NCBI RefSeq assembly: GCF_004119455.1 | Contig: NZ_NRQT01000001.1 | Location: 248,001 to 312,000, forward strand | From: Chryseobacterium sp. CH25 | GTDB lineage: Bacteria > Bacteroidota > Bacteroidia > Flavobacteriales > Weeksellaceae | Reading direction: 5' to 3' | DNA: 64,000 nucleotides | Part shown: positions 18,412 through 26,144 of the stretch, piece after piece | How positions within the stretch are numbered: position 1 is the first letter of the stretch | Layout of the letters: the number at the start of each line of letters is the position of its first letter | The notes under the pieces: model-generated | Databases searched by the model: none | Seen by the model: only the letters and a program-made list of their open reading frames with translations | What the model was told of the DNA's origin: nothing | Made by a program: the position numbers and the translations under genes

Positions 18412-19365
18412 CTAAACGTAATCATTTGGGTCCAGAGATGCTTTGGATCTCTCCTCAAGAGATGAATATGTCAACCATTTGGTCTTATGAATTTCCAGGT
18501 GCAAGTGAGGAGTATCACTACCAACATTACCACTCTTTCCTGTTTTTCCAATAACCTGTCCAGAAGTTACTTTATCTCCTTTTTTTACACTTATTGCACT
18601 CAAATGGCAGTATCCTGCTCCATATAAAACATCACCTTCTTTAAATTGCAAAGCAATATAGCTTCCCAATTCGGTTCCATATCCCGTATCAGTAATGGTT
18701 CCTTCTGCCAATGCAAAGCATTCTGTTCCTTCAGTTGCCTTCAAGTCTATTCCGCCATGAAATTTATTACCGGAATCCCGGGTACAGCCAAACTGATCTT
18801 TGAGTAAACCGTTTGCCCATTCCATACTTTTAAGGGGTGCAGAGGTAAAACCGGGAGCTTTTCCCCATCCGGCAGCATTAGGGCATACTCCTGCTGTTGG
18901 TGACAGCAAAAACTGCAATTGTTGTTGTTGTTGTTGTTGTTGTTGTGCCGCCAATAGTGCTCTAAGATTTGCACTATTCTGTTTTTCAACCAGTAAATTC
19001 TCTACCTTTTTCAGAATACTCTCTGATATACTGGAAAGTATCCGGTTGGTAGAAAAACCAAAGACAATTGCATAACCAAGGATCACCAACTGATCTTTTT
19101 TGTCTAAAATATTATTAATTCCTTTTAATTCAACAACAGCATGAATTAAGGGAGTAAGCAGGGCACCGGCAATTCCGATAATAATGTAACCGGTTAAGGC
19201 TAATTTCCATGTTAGAGGTGGCATACTCCAGGATTCTTCTTCAGCAGAAAGAGCCTCAGTCTCTTCTTTTGGTTTTGGTTTAATCGGTAATGACAGATAA
19301 GAATAAAAGAAATTTACAAGTCCGGCTATTGTACCGGCAACAGCAAATAAAAACATTAGGTTCAT
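18412..19365 (-). CDS. membrane-anchored M23 family metallopeptidase with polyGln tract
   Basis: This 317-residue protein has three hydrophobic segments (about residues 1-20, 54-76 and 91-110), a charged stretch, a run of nine Gln at about residues 141-149, and a C-terminal M23 (LytM) domain. The zinc-site motifs HGGIDL (near 203) and PHLHLEIH (near 285) are both present, so peptidoglycan endopeptidase activity is plausible. It is the first gene of the operon with the two giant proteins. A wall-cleaving enzyme here suggests the giants act at or across the cell envelope. The ATG at 19365 gives the first membrane segment directly. Confidence 0.88.
   Translation of the reverse strand: MNLMFLFAVAGTIAGLVNFFYSYLSLPIKPKPKEETEALSAEEESWSMPPLTWKLALTGYIIIGIAGALLTPLIHAVVELKGINNILDKKDQLVILGYAIVFGFSTNRILSSISESILKKVENLLVEKQNSANLRALLAAQQQQQQQQQLQFLLSPTAGVCPNAAGWGKAPGFTSAPLKSMEWANGLLKDQFGCTRDSGNKFHGGIDLKATEGTECFALAEGTITDTGYGTELGSYIALQFKEGDVLYGAGYCHLSAISVKKGDKVTSGQVIGKTGKSGNVGSDTPHLHLEIHKTKWLTYSSLEERSKASLDPNDYV
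18919..18945. repeat. trinucleotide microsatellite (TTG)9 inside the M23 gene
   Basis: Nine perfect TTG units on the plus strand read as nine CAA (Gln) codons on the coding strand. Use of a single codon throughout indicates a slippage-prone repeat rather than selected polyGln. Changes in copy number would alter linker length between the membrane part and the peptidase without breaking the frame. Confidence 0.9.
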
Positions 19366-19666
19366 GGTATTAGTTTTTAAGTTATTTAAAATTGTTTACA
19401 GTATTTTAGCTATTATTTTGATTTAAAAAGCTTAAAACAGTTATAACGGTCTCCCTTTTCCAATACCTTTTATGGGGTTGTTTCATCAGTGTTTGGTATG
19501 ATCTTCTTCAGCCGTTTCTTTTTACCGGGGAATCTACAGTTTGCTACTATGATAATAGTTTCTTAACCTTTACTCGAAAATATATGCTGCATTATTTATT
19601 GATGAGCAGATCAATAAATAATATCTCCTTATTGAATTACAAATTTTAGAATTATCCAGTAACGGA
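19366..19666. other. intergenic region upstream of the giant-protein operon
   Basis: No gene is visible here. The stretch must hold the operon promoter, but I find no clear TAnnTTTG element on the minus strand near the M23 start. Its main structured element is the 13-bp inverted repeat at 19591-19622. Confidence 0.5.
19591..19622. repeat. 13-bp inverted repeat upstream of the giant-protein operon
   Basis: ATTATTTATTGAT and ATCAATAAATAAT flank six bases (GAGCAG). Arms are perfect. There is no T tract after it on the minus strand, so it looks more like a protein-binding site or a weak terminator for the amidase remnant upstream. The ATTGAT/ATCAAT core recurs in the terminator at the far end of the operon. 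Confidence 0.55.
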
Positions 19667-19894
19667 TCAATTACCCTTTTGTGTACTATTATTACTGAAC
19701 CGTAGATAAAATTGATTTGATATTTTCTGCTGTTTTAGATAGAATTTCAATTCAGTATTGAGGAAAAAGCCAATCTCAGGAAATAAGCTTTTTTCAAGGT
19801 TTCCAAGTGCAGAAACTGCGTGATTACTATCGGAGCCATCACCATTTACCACTCCACCATGCCCCGGATCTATTATAATGATTCCAGTTTTCAT
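19667..19894 (-). pseudogene. N-acetylmuramoyl-L-alanine amidase, frameshifted fragment
   Basis: The N-terminus, from the ATG at 19894, reads MKTGIIIIDPGHGG, the hallmark of zinc amidases (Amidase_3 type), followed by HAVSALGNLEKSL. The frame then drifts: after about residue 50 the sensible continuation (KTAENIKSILSTVQ) lies in a neighbouring frame, and both frames stop within about 75 codons. Normal domains of this type exceed 170 residues and carry further zinc ligands, which are missing. It is a broken, inactive copy. Loss of a wall amidase beside a wall-peptidase operon suggests decay of a once larger cluster. Confidence 0.7.
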
Positions 19895-20091
19895 GATATA
19901 AGTTTTCTTAAAATTAATCATTTCTTTTGATTATCTGAAAAATATTTTTTGGTTGTATCTACAGCTTTCTGATGATATTCTTTTCTTCATTTGTTATTGA
20001 TTCTTTGCAAAAAACTTCCCCTAACTTCTCATTAAAACCCATAAATTAGCAACTGTTGAAAGCAACCATCAATTAATGACAAAATGTAAGT

Positions 20092-20808
20092 ATGAAAAAG
20101 GCAATTATTATTGGAGCAACATCAGGAATCGGAAAAAGACTGGCAGAGATTTTAGCACAACATCACTATAAAGTAGGCATTACAGGCAGAAGAAGCGAAT
20201 TGCTTAATGATTTAAAACTACAAAAACCCAATTCATTCTACACCAACACTTTTGATATTACCAATACTACAGTAATTCCTGAATGTTTAGAAAAACTAGT
20301 ACAGGAACTTGGCGGTCTTGATCTGATGATTATTTGTTCAGGAACAGGTGATCTTAACGAAAACCTTGATTTTGAAATTGAAAAGTGTACTGCAGAAACG
20401 AATGTAATAGGTTTTACATGTGTTGCTAACTGGGCCTTCAACTATTTTGAAAAACAGAATTCCGGACATCTGGTATCTATAACTTCTGTAGGCGGATTGC
20501 GTGGCAGCAGAATGGCTCCTGCTTATAATGCCACAAAAGCCTATCAGATGAATTATCTGGAAGGATTAAGACAAAAAGCAAAAAATTTGAAATCTGAAAT
20601 CTTTGTTACGGATATAAGACCTGGCTTTGTAGATACAGCTATGGCAAAAGGAGAAGGCTTATTCTGGGTAGCAACAGCAGATAAAGCAAGCCAGCAAATC
20701 TTTAAAGCCATACAGAATAAAAGAGAAATAGTGTACGTTACTAAGCGCTGGGCCCTTATAGCCGCTATTTTAAAACGAATTCCAAGAGCCGTATACAACA
20801 GAATGTAA
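20092..20808 (+). CDS. short-chain dehydrogenase/reductase (SDR)
   Basis: This 238-residue protein has the classical SDR pattern: the glycine-rich cofactor motif GATSGIG at residues 8-14, TGRR after the second strand, and catalytic Ser132, Tyr145 and Lys149 in SITSVGG and YNATK. It is an NAD(P)-dependent oxidoreductase of unknown substrate. Arg33-Arg34 after the second strand suggest NADP preference (inference). It stands alone between the amidase remnant and a small hypothetical gene, and I see no operon partner. Confidence 0.9.
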   Translation: MKKAIIIGATSGIGKRLAEILAQHHYKVGITGRRSELLNDLKLQKPNSFYTNTFDITNTTVIPECLEKLVQELGGLDLMIICSGTGDLNENLDFEIEKCTAETNVIGFTCVANWAFNYFEKQNSGHLVSITSVGGLRGSRMAPAYNATKAYQMNYLEGLRQKAKNLKSEIFVTDIRPGFVDTAMAKGEGLFWVATADKASQQIFKAIQNKREIVYVTKRWALIAAILKRIPRAVYNRM

Positions 20809-20918
20809 CTTAGAATGAGTCTCTTATAACAACCTACTTCTAAATCGTGTTTTAATATGATAAAACTTAGGATAATATTTCCGAAATTTGTCCGAAATTA
20901 AATGTACAAAAGCCCCTA

Positions 20919-21152
20919 ATGGAAGAATTTGAGTTACCTATAACCTATAAAGGAAAAGAAGAACTTTTCAATGTAAAACTGGCAACCTTCACCCATGGCT
21001 ATAAATTCTATATAGATGTGCATGGCCACGAAGTTGTTTTTGAACGGGATGATTCAGGGAATATGCGTGCTATTGTACAGGACACCTCATCGGAATCCAA
21101 AGTAGAAAAAGGGCTTATTGAGGCCATTATGGAAGTATTTAATGCTCTTTAG
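20919..21152 (+). CDS. small conserved-looking hypothetical protein
   Basis: This 77-residue acidic protein (start MEEFELPITYKGKEELF) has no signal peptide or membrane segment. The pattern of short strands followed by a C-terminal helix (VEKGLIEAIMEVFNAL) suggests a compact cytoplasmic domain. The coding region is clean and ends 2 bp before the convergent AraC gene's stop. I do not recognise the family and propose no function. Confidence 0.65.
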   Translation: MEEFELPITYKGKEELFNVKLATFTHGYKFYIDVHGHEVVFERDDSGNMRAIVQDTSSESKVEKGLIEAIMEVFNAL

Positions 21153-21153
21153 T

Positions 21154-21984
21154 CTAAGCTGATTCCAGTCTGTATGCTTTAAGGCTTTTTCCTCTGTGTC
21201 TTTTAAAAAATTTGTTGATGTGACTTTCATCGGCAAACCCGAACTCATCGGCTATTTCGTGAACCCTTTTATCACTGAAACGTAGTCTGTGCTCTATCAG
21301 ACGGATTTTGTAGGAAGAAATATACTGCTGAATAGATTCATTACATTGTTTACGGAAATAACTGCCAAGATAAGTTGGGGATAATCCAAACTCATTGGCA
21401 ATAGCTTCTACTTTCAGAAGTTTAGGTTCACGTATATTTTCCTGAATATAATTCAGGATCTGAAGAACACGAACATCTGCATTGGAAGAGATATTCTCAG
21501 GCTTGATAACAGCTATATTCCTTGCTGCAATCACAATAACAGCATTTACCAGGTGGCGGGTAAGATCTTCGTTGTACACTGAATCATGTTCTATCGCCTG
21601 CTGTAAATTCCGGATCAGCAGACTTATCATCTTTTTATCCTCACTATTCACCAATACTGAACCTGACAGATGAGAGGCATAATACAAAAGACATTCAATA
21701 TGATCTATACTTTTCCACTGATACTCTTTGATGTAGTTTTCTCCAAAACGGATCACCATAAACTCACAGACCCCATTCAGGTCAAATCCATGACAGTCAT
21801 TGGGGGTAATTAAAAACAGGTCTCCGGCAACATATTTAATTTTATTCTCATTAACGATATGATCTCCAATACCGGAAATGACATACACCAGCTCAAAAAA
21901 GTTAAATTGCCTGTCCTTTAATGGGCATTGATCTATCTTTTCATAAAAAACTTCAAGGGATTGGTATATATTTTCTCTTGCCAT
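21154..21984 (-). CDS. AraC family transcriptional regulator
   Basis: This 276-residue protein has an N-terminal cupin-like sensing domain (residues 1 to about 150) and a C-terminal double helix-turn-helix. The two recognition regions contain IANEFGLSPTYLGSYFRKQ and IADEFGFADESHINKFFKR. It is divergent from the alpha/beta hydrolase and quinone-reductase genes across 84 bp and probably controls them. A TAnnTTTG -7 element (TACCTTTG, minus strand, 21989-21996) lies four bases from the ATG, so its mRNA may be almost leaderless. Confidence 0.92.
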   Translation of the reverse strand: MARENIYQSLEVFYEKIDQCPLKDRQFNFFELVYVISGIGDHIVNENKIKYVAGDLFLITPNDCHGFDLNGVCEFMVIRFGENYIKEYQWKSIDHIECLLYYASHLSGSVLVNSEDKKMISLLIRNLQQAIEHDSVYNEDLTRHLVNAVIVIAARNIAVIKPENISSNADVRVLQILNYIQENIREPKLLKVEAIANEFGLSPTYLGSYFRKQCNESIQQYISSYKIRLIEHRLRFSDKRVHEIADEFGFADESHINKFFKRHRGKSLKAYRLESA

Positions 21985-21994
21985 AGTTCAAAGG

Positions 21995-22030
21995 TACCTA
22001 AATAAGCTTTAAATATACCTGTTTTCACCT
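21995..22030. promoter_or_regulatory. operator-like ACCT direct repeats between AraC and hydrolase genes
   Basis: TACCT occurs at 21995-21999 and 22016-22020, exactly 21 bp apart, and ACCT recurs at 22027-22030. Spacing by two helical turns on the same face is typical of AraC-family half-sites. The left copy overlaps the regulator's own -7 element, which would allow autoregulation. Confidence 0.45.
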
Positions 22031-22042
22031 ATTTTATCAGTC

Positions 22043-22050
22043 TATTTTTG
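22043..22050 (+). promoter_or_regulatory. -7 promoter element of the hydrolase gene
   Basis: TATTTTTG matches the Bacteroidota -7 consensus TAnnTTTG and lies 18 bp before the ATG at 22069. It also rules out the upstream in-frame start at 22048, which lies at its edge. No clear -33 TTTG is seen, fitting activator dependence. Confidence 0.55.
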
Positions 22051-22068
22051 CCATACAAATTTTATATA

Positions 22069-23025
22069 ATGGAGAAAAAAATAGATGCAGAGCTTTTAAA
22101 AGCCATTACTGACAGTCCATTCAACCAGATTGATTATGAATATTTATTGGCTCATCATCCAGAAAAGATCAGGGAAGAAGAAATGAATATCATGATTAAG
22201 GAAGAATCATTACCTGTTCCTTTGCCACTGTGTGTAGAGAATATCCATATTCCTTCTTCAGAGCCACAAAGAGATATCAGGCTGAGAGTTTACAGGCCAA
22301 AGGGAAAACAAAACTTACCGGTACTGCTCTATTTTCATGGAGGTGCTTTTATATACGGAACACCGGAACAATATGATTTTATTTTTTTCCGACTGGCATT
22401 GGATATTAATACAGTTATCGTTTCTGTAGATTATCGGTTAGCTCCTGAACATCCGTTTCCTGCGGCAATGGAAGACGGTTATAAGGCTTTACAGTGGCTC
22501 TCTGAATCAGCAGACCATATTGATGGAGACAAAAACAGGATAATAATTGGCGGAAGCAGTGCAGGAGCCACCATTGCAGCATCAGTAGCCCATTACGTAA
22601 GAGATAAAAAAGAAATCAATATTCTGCATCAATACTTAATCTATCCTCCTACGGATCATTTACTGAGAACCTCATCTATGAATGAACTGGCCAATGCTCC
22701 TATGCAGACTAAAAAAGCTGCTGAATGGATGTGGAAACATTATCTCAGCCATCAAATGGTTCAACCGCCTCAGTATTCTGTTCCTTTACATGAGAAGGAT
22801 TTTAAAGATCTGCCGGATACTACCATTATTGTATGTGAATTGGATCCCTTGAAGGATGAAGGAAAAGAATATGCTGAAAAATTAAAGAATGCAGGCGTTT
22901 CAGTTACTCTCTTAGAAATTGAAGGGGCAGTGCATGCTTTTGATTTCTTTCCCTCTAAGCTCGCTGAAACTTTCTACAACCAACAGGTCAAATTATTTAA
23001 ATCAATTTTAACCCAGAAATCATGA
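22069..23025 (+). CDS. alpha/beta hydrolase, hormone-sensitive lipase type
   Basis: This 318-residue esterase-like protein carries the oxyanion motif HGGAF (His90 on) and nucleophile Ser164 within GGSSAG. The acid residue is likely in CELDPLKDEG and the catalytic His in VHAFDFF. These are marks of the bacterial HSL (GDXG) family, which hydrolyse short-chain esters. I start at the ATG at 22069 because the -7 element lies just upstream. Its stop overlaps the next gene by four bases, so the pair is co-translated. Regulation by the divergent AraC protein is inferred. Confidence 0.9.
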   Translation: MEKKIDAELLKAITDSPFNQIDYEYLLAHHPEKIREEEMNIMIKEESLPVPLPLCVENIHIPSSEPQRDIRLRVYRPKGKQNLPVLLYFHGGAFIYGTPEQYDFIFFRLALDINTVIVSVDYRLAPEHPFPAAMEDGYKALQWLSESADHIDGDKNRIIIGGSSAGATIAASVAHYVRDKKEINILHQYLIYPPTDHLLRTSSMNELANAPMQTKKAAEWMWKHYLSHQMVQPPQYSVPLHEKDFKDLPDTTIIVCELDPLKDEGKEYAEKLKNAGVSVTLLEIEGAVHAFDFFPSKLAETFYNQQVKLFKSILTQKS

Positions 23026-23603
23026 AAAAAATTGTTGTTATCAATGGACATCCGTCTCAGGAAAGTTTTAATTCTGCCATTGCAGAAACTTATATCCATT
23101 CCGCTTCAGTTTCCGGTGCTGAGGTACGGTATATTGCTATTGGAAGCCTGAAGTTTAATCCTAATTTGCAGTTTGGTTACTGGCAAAGAATGGAACTTGA
23201 ACCCGATCTGGTAAAAGCTCTGGAAGATATCCAGCGGAGCGAACATCAGGTATGGATACATCCGGTTTGGTGGCTGGGTATGCCTGCTGTAATGAAGGGA
23301 TTCTTTGACAGGGCATTTCTTCCGGGTATTGTTTTTAAAAGTGATAAAAAAGGAAACAGCGAAGGGTTATTGAATGCCAAATCGGCAAGAATCATTACCA
23401 CAGCTGGTGATCTGTCCCTCAAAGTTTATGAAGATGAGTATCAGTCAAGCGGACTCATCCAGCTCAAGAAAGGAATTTTAGAATATTGTGGAGTTTCATC
23501 CATTGAAAACCATTTTATAGGCCCGCTGTATGAATTGAATGAAAAAGACAGAAAAGAATGGCTGGACACAATCAAAGGATTGGCCACTGCCGATTCTTTA
23601 TAA
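23022..23603 (+). CDS. NAD(P)H oxidoreductase, flavodoxin-like fold
   Basis: This 193-residue protein of the NAD(P)H:quinone reductase (MdaB/KefF-like) family has the FMN phosphate-binding start NGHPSQESFNSAIAE and the conserved strand-turn HPVWWLGMPAVMKGFFDR. It would reduce quinones or similar electrophiles with two electrons. It is translationally coupled to the hydrolase, so the AraC-hydrolase-reductase set may handle a xenobiotic or antibiotic-like compound (inference). It ends 3 bp before a convergent gene. Confidence 0.88.
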   Translation: MKKIVVINGHPSQESFNSAIAETYIHSASVSGAEVRYIAIGSLKFNPNLQFGYWQRMELEPDLVKALEDIQRSEHQVWIHPVWWLGMPAVMKGFFDRAFLPGIVFKSDKKGNSEGLLNAKSARIITTAGDLSLKVYEDEYQSSGLIQLKKGILEYCGVSSIENHFIGPLYELNEKDRKEWLDTIKGLATADSL

Positions 23604-23606
23604 AAT

Positions 23607-24566
23607 TTAATACACTTCCAGTTCCTTAGTTCCTTTGGGACGATAAAGATAAAGGGTAATATAAGTTGTAGTTATATTATCCTTTCCTTTTCTTTTAAAA
23701 CCACCCCAAAGAGCTGATTTTTCATTATTAATCTTCTGAAGGCATACAATTTTACCATCTGCGTAAAAGGTCATTTTATAGTCCTCAACAGGCTTTAAAT
23801 CAAAAAATGTAATACCAGTATTGGTCCTGAATACATAATCATTATTCCATCTGGACTTTATTTCATCCGGAAGTAAGTACAGTTGCTGTGCTACCCTTTT
23901 TTCTCTGTTATAATAAATAGCAGCCAATGTACTCCAAGAACCTTTCATATAAATATTTCTTATCTTATCATACTTTGCAAACACTTCCTGTTCAAGGGCC
24001 TGCAGTTTCTCTTTATCATCAGTAAGGAGAACTTCAGCGTTTTCAAGGGTTTTTATATAATAAGGCACTTCGGCAAAAAAAGTGAATGCATCTTCAAATA
24101 CATTACTGCTTACCCGTTTCTTTTTGGAAGTTGAATATTTCCGTACTTCATTTTCTTCAGGATTCCCTGCTTCATTTTTCAATGACTTTATAATCTTAAT
24201 CTGCATTTCTGAGTTGGCAGAAAGTTCAGAATTTAAAGCATTCGTATCCTGATTAAACCCAGGAGTCATTTTAATGGTAATTTTCTGATTTCCTTTTTTA
24301 GTAATCCATTCATTCAGCGGAAAATAAGAACCTGAAAGACTGCTTCCTGAATCGTCATTATACTTTATAACAGGAATATCATTAATTAAAATTTCAAAAG
24401 AACAGTTGCTGCTGGAGATATAAGCACCATAACGGGGTTCATTATCCACATAGTTGATCTCTTTAATCGTTGCAGGATGACTTTGATGGAATATGGTAGG
24501 TTCAGTTTTCTTCTCAGCGTGAGCTGATAAGGACAATATTAAACCTAATAAAAAATATTTTCTCAT
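23607..24566 (-). CDS. secreted protein of unknown function
   Basis: This 319-residue protein has a signal peptide (MRKYFLLGLILSLSAHA). The mature part has a beta-rich N-terminal half (EINYVDNEPRYGAYISSSNC), a helical middle with charged residues, and a C-terminal part ending in a strand (ITLYLYRPKGTKELEVY). I recognise no family. It is separated by 190 bp from the next upstream gene, so it probably has its own promoter. A periplasmic or surface location is likely. Confidence 0.75.
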   Translation of the reverse strand: MRKYFLLGLILSLSAHAEKKTEPTIFHQSHPATIKEINYVDNEPRYGAYISSSNCSFEILINDIPVIKYNDDSGSSLSGSYFPLNEWITKKGNQKITIKMTPGFNQDTNALNSELSANSEMQIKIIKSLKNEAGNPEENEVRKYSTSKKKRVSSNVFEDAFTFFAEVPYYIKTLENAEVLLTDDKEKLQALEQEVFAKYDKIRNIYMKGSWSTLAAIYYNREKRVAQQLYLLPDEIKSRWNNDYVFRTNTGITFFDLKPVEDYKMTFYADGKIVCLQKINNEKSALWGGFKRKGKDNITTTYITLYLYRPKGTKELEVY

Positions 24567-24704
24567 AATTTTCTGATCTCATCTATAATTTTTTCAATGA
24601 GATTTTTCATGATGATTAGTTTAAAATTTACCATCAGGAATAATCAATTTCCTGAGCTGATAAAAATAAGATATTTTTTTATACTGATATATTTTAAAAT
24701 CTAC

Positions 24705-24731
24705 AAAGGAGATCTTTTCCGGATCTCCTTT
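24705..24731 (-). terminator. terminator hairpin below the MarR-linked secreted gene
   Basis: AAAGGAGATC (24705-24714) pairs with GATCTCCTTT (24722-24731) over a 7-base loop. It lies 24 bp beyond the stop of the minus-strand gene ending at 24756. The T tract is better on the plus side (TTTTGTTTTT), so it may act both ways. Confidence 0.6.
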
Positions 24732-24755
24732 TGTTTTTAAAATATTTTATGATAG

Positions 24756-25520
24756 TTATTCAAAAACCACGTAGTTTACCTTGTCTACTCCGGTATTACC
24801 TGTTTTTTCATGATAGGCATATAACGTAAGCTCGTAATTTCCCGGAGTATTAATGATATGATTTCCTTCAAATAAATTGGTAGAAACCCACGACATATCA
24901 ATATTCTTAACAAATTTTCCGTCTTTCTTAAGAATTCCCTTCACTTCAATCTCATCAGAATTCCAGACGCCGCCTTTTTCAATCACGCATCCGCACATCA
25001 TTACGATATTGGCCTGAAACAGAAAAGGTTTACCTTTAATAGAGTTCAGCGCAATATACTGATGTGTTCTTGGCTTTAAAATATCAATAATATATCCGGG
25101 AATTTCAAGAATGATACCTTCCCCTAAAATATTTTTTCCAGGAATCAGCCACAGCTCAGTACTTACAACTGCCTGTGCCTGCCTGTTATTTAAAGGAGAA
25201 ATAACTTCTACGGTAACAAATGTAGGTTCATCAATATCAACCGTTGCTACAAACCCACCCGTTTGATCGTCAGCAATTGAATTCCCTCTCACTTTGGGTG
25301 TCTTCATGATCAGATCTGTATTTCCGGTACTTCCGGTTGTTTTTCCTTCTGCTAAAATTCTTTGATTCAGCTTATTTCGTACAATAATGTGAGCGCCACC
25401 CAGTGAACTTCCAATAAATTTAGCATCCTTTGCTTTTGCTCTTACCATCACTTTGGTTTCAGTGGCAGAAATCATAAGGTTAGAAAAAACTAATGCGGTA
25501 ATAAGAAGAAATGTTTTCAT
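24756..25520 (-). CDS. secreted beta-rich protein of unknown function
   Basis: This 254-residue protein has a signal peptide (residues 1-19, ending MISATE) and then a series of probable immunoglobulin-like strands, with a Cys pair in MMCGCVIEK. No family is recognised. Its ATG overlaps the stop of the MarR gene by four bases, so it is translated from the same mRNA and is the main regulated product of that regulator. A role in sensing or tolerating an envelope stress is possible but not shown. Confidence 0.75.
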   Translation of the reverse strand: MKTFLLITALVFSNLMISATETKVMVRAKAKDAKFIGSSLGGAHIIVRNKLNQRILAEGKTTGSTGNTDLIMKTPKVRGNSIADDQTGGFVATVDIDEPTFVTVEVISPLNNRQAQAVVSTELWLIPGKNILGEGIILEIPGYIIDILKPRTHQYIALNSIKGKPFLFQANIVMMCGCVIEKGGVWNSDEIEVKGILKKDGKFVKNIDMSWVSTNLFEGNHIINTPGNYELTLYAYHEKTGNTGVDKVNYVVFE

Positions 25521-26011
25521 GATTGTATTGATTTTAAGTATTCGTTTTTGAAGCGATTGTGGAAAGACTCGTTTTTCAGTTCCTCGTCTATTGTATTGAG
25601 GTAGGAAAGAATAGATAAATCTTCCGACAATAATTTTAAAATAGCTTTTTCACAGCTGTCCCAAACCTTTTCCAATTGGGGAAGTATCCCAATCGCTTTA
25701 GAAGACAGTGAAATCATCTGTTTTCGTTTATCTTCACTATCTTTTTTAATCACCAGATATCCCTTTTCTGTCATTTTCTTTACAATAACCACTACAGACG
25801 GATGAGAATATCCCAATGGTTCTGCAATATCCGTAATAGAGATCTCTCCTTTTTTCTGCAGCAACATAAAAACCAGATACCAGTTGGGTTCTACGTCAAT
25901 TCCAAATTCTTTATAAAATTTTCTGACATCATGAGACATCCGGTCACTGATTCTTTTCAGTCTGCTATCCAATGCTTTGTATCCCAATTCTTTAATAAAG
26001 TCAAAATCCAT
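25517..26011 (-). CDS. MarR family transcriptional regulator
   Basis: This 164-residue protein has a central winged helix: ISITDIAEPLGYSHPSVVVI is the helix-turn-helix and DSEDKRKQM lies in the wing. Helical dimerisation segments flank it. MarR proteins usually repress their own operon and release on ligand binding. It is first in a two-gene operon with the secreted protein at 24756-25520, and a cluster of CTATATA half-sites lies 32-60 bp upstream of its ATG. Confidence 0.9.
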   Translation of the reverse strand: MDFDFIKELGYKALDSRLKRISDRMSHDVRKFYKEFGIDVEPNWYLVFMLLQKKGEISITDIAEPLGYSHPSVVVIVKKMTEKGYLVIKKDSEDKRKQMISLSSKAIGILPQLEKVWDSCEKAILKLLSEDLSILSYLNTIDEELKNESFHNRFKNEYLKSIQS

Positions 26012-26042
26012 TCTAAAAATCTTTGATGTAAATATATAAAAA

Positions 26043-26072
26043 TATATAGCAAACTATATAGTTGACTATATT
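26043..26072. promoter_or_regulatory. operator-like CTATATA repeats upstream of the MarR gene
   Basis: TATATAG (26043-26049), CTATATAG (26054-26061) and CTATATT (26065-26071) form overlapping inverted repeats. AACTATATAGTT (26052-26063) is a perfect 12-bp palindrome. The set fits an autoregulatory MarR-dimer site, perhaps two overlapping ones. Confidence 0.55.
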
Positions 26073-26144
26073 AATTTTTAAATAAAACAATAACTTATTA
26101 AAATTGAATTAATTACAAATAATAAAATGAATTTATACTTCTTT

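Noticed and set aside
18919..18945. CRISPR-like or phase-variable on/off repeat
   Set aside because: It is a trinucleotide tract, so copy changes keep the frame, and there are no spacers.
18800..19075. Plus-strand ORF with a polyCys run
   Set aside because: It is the antisense reading of the CAA tract and M23 coding region.
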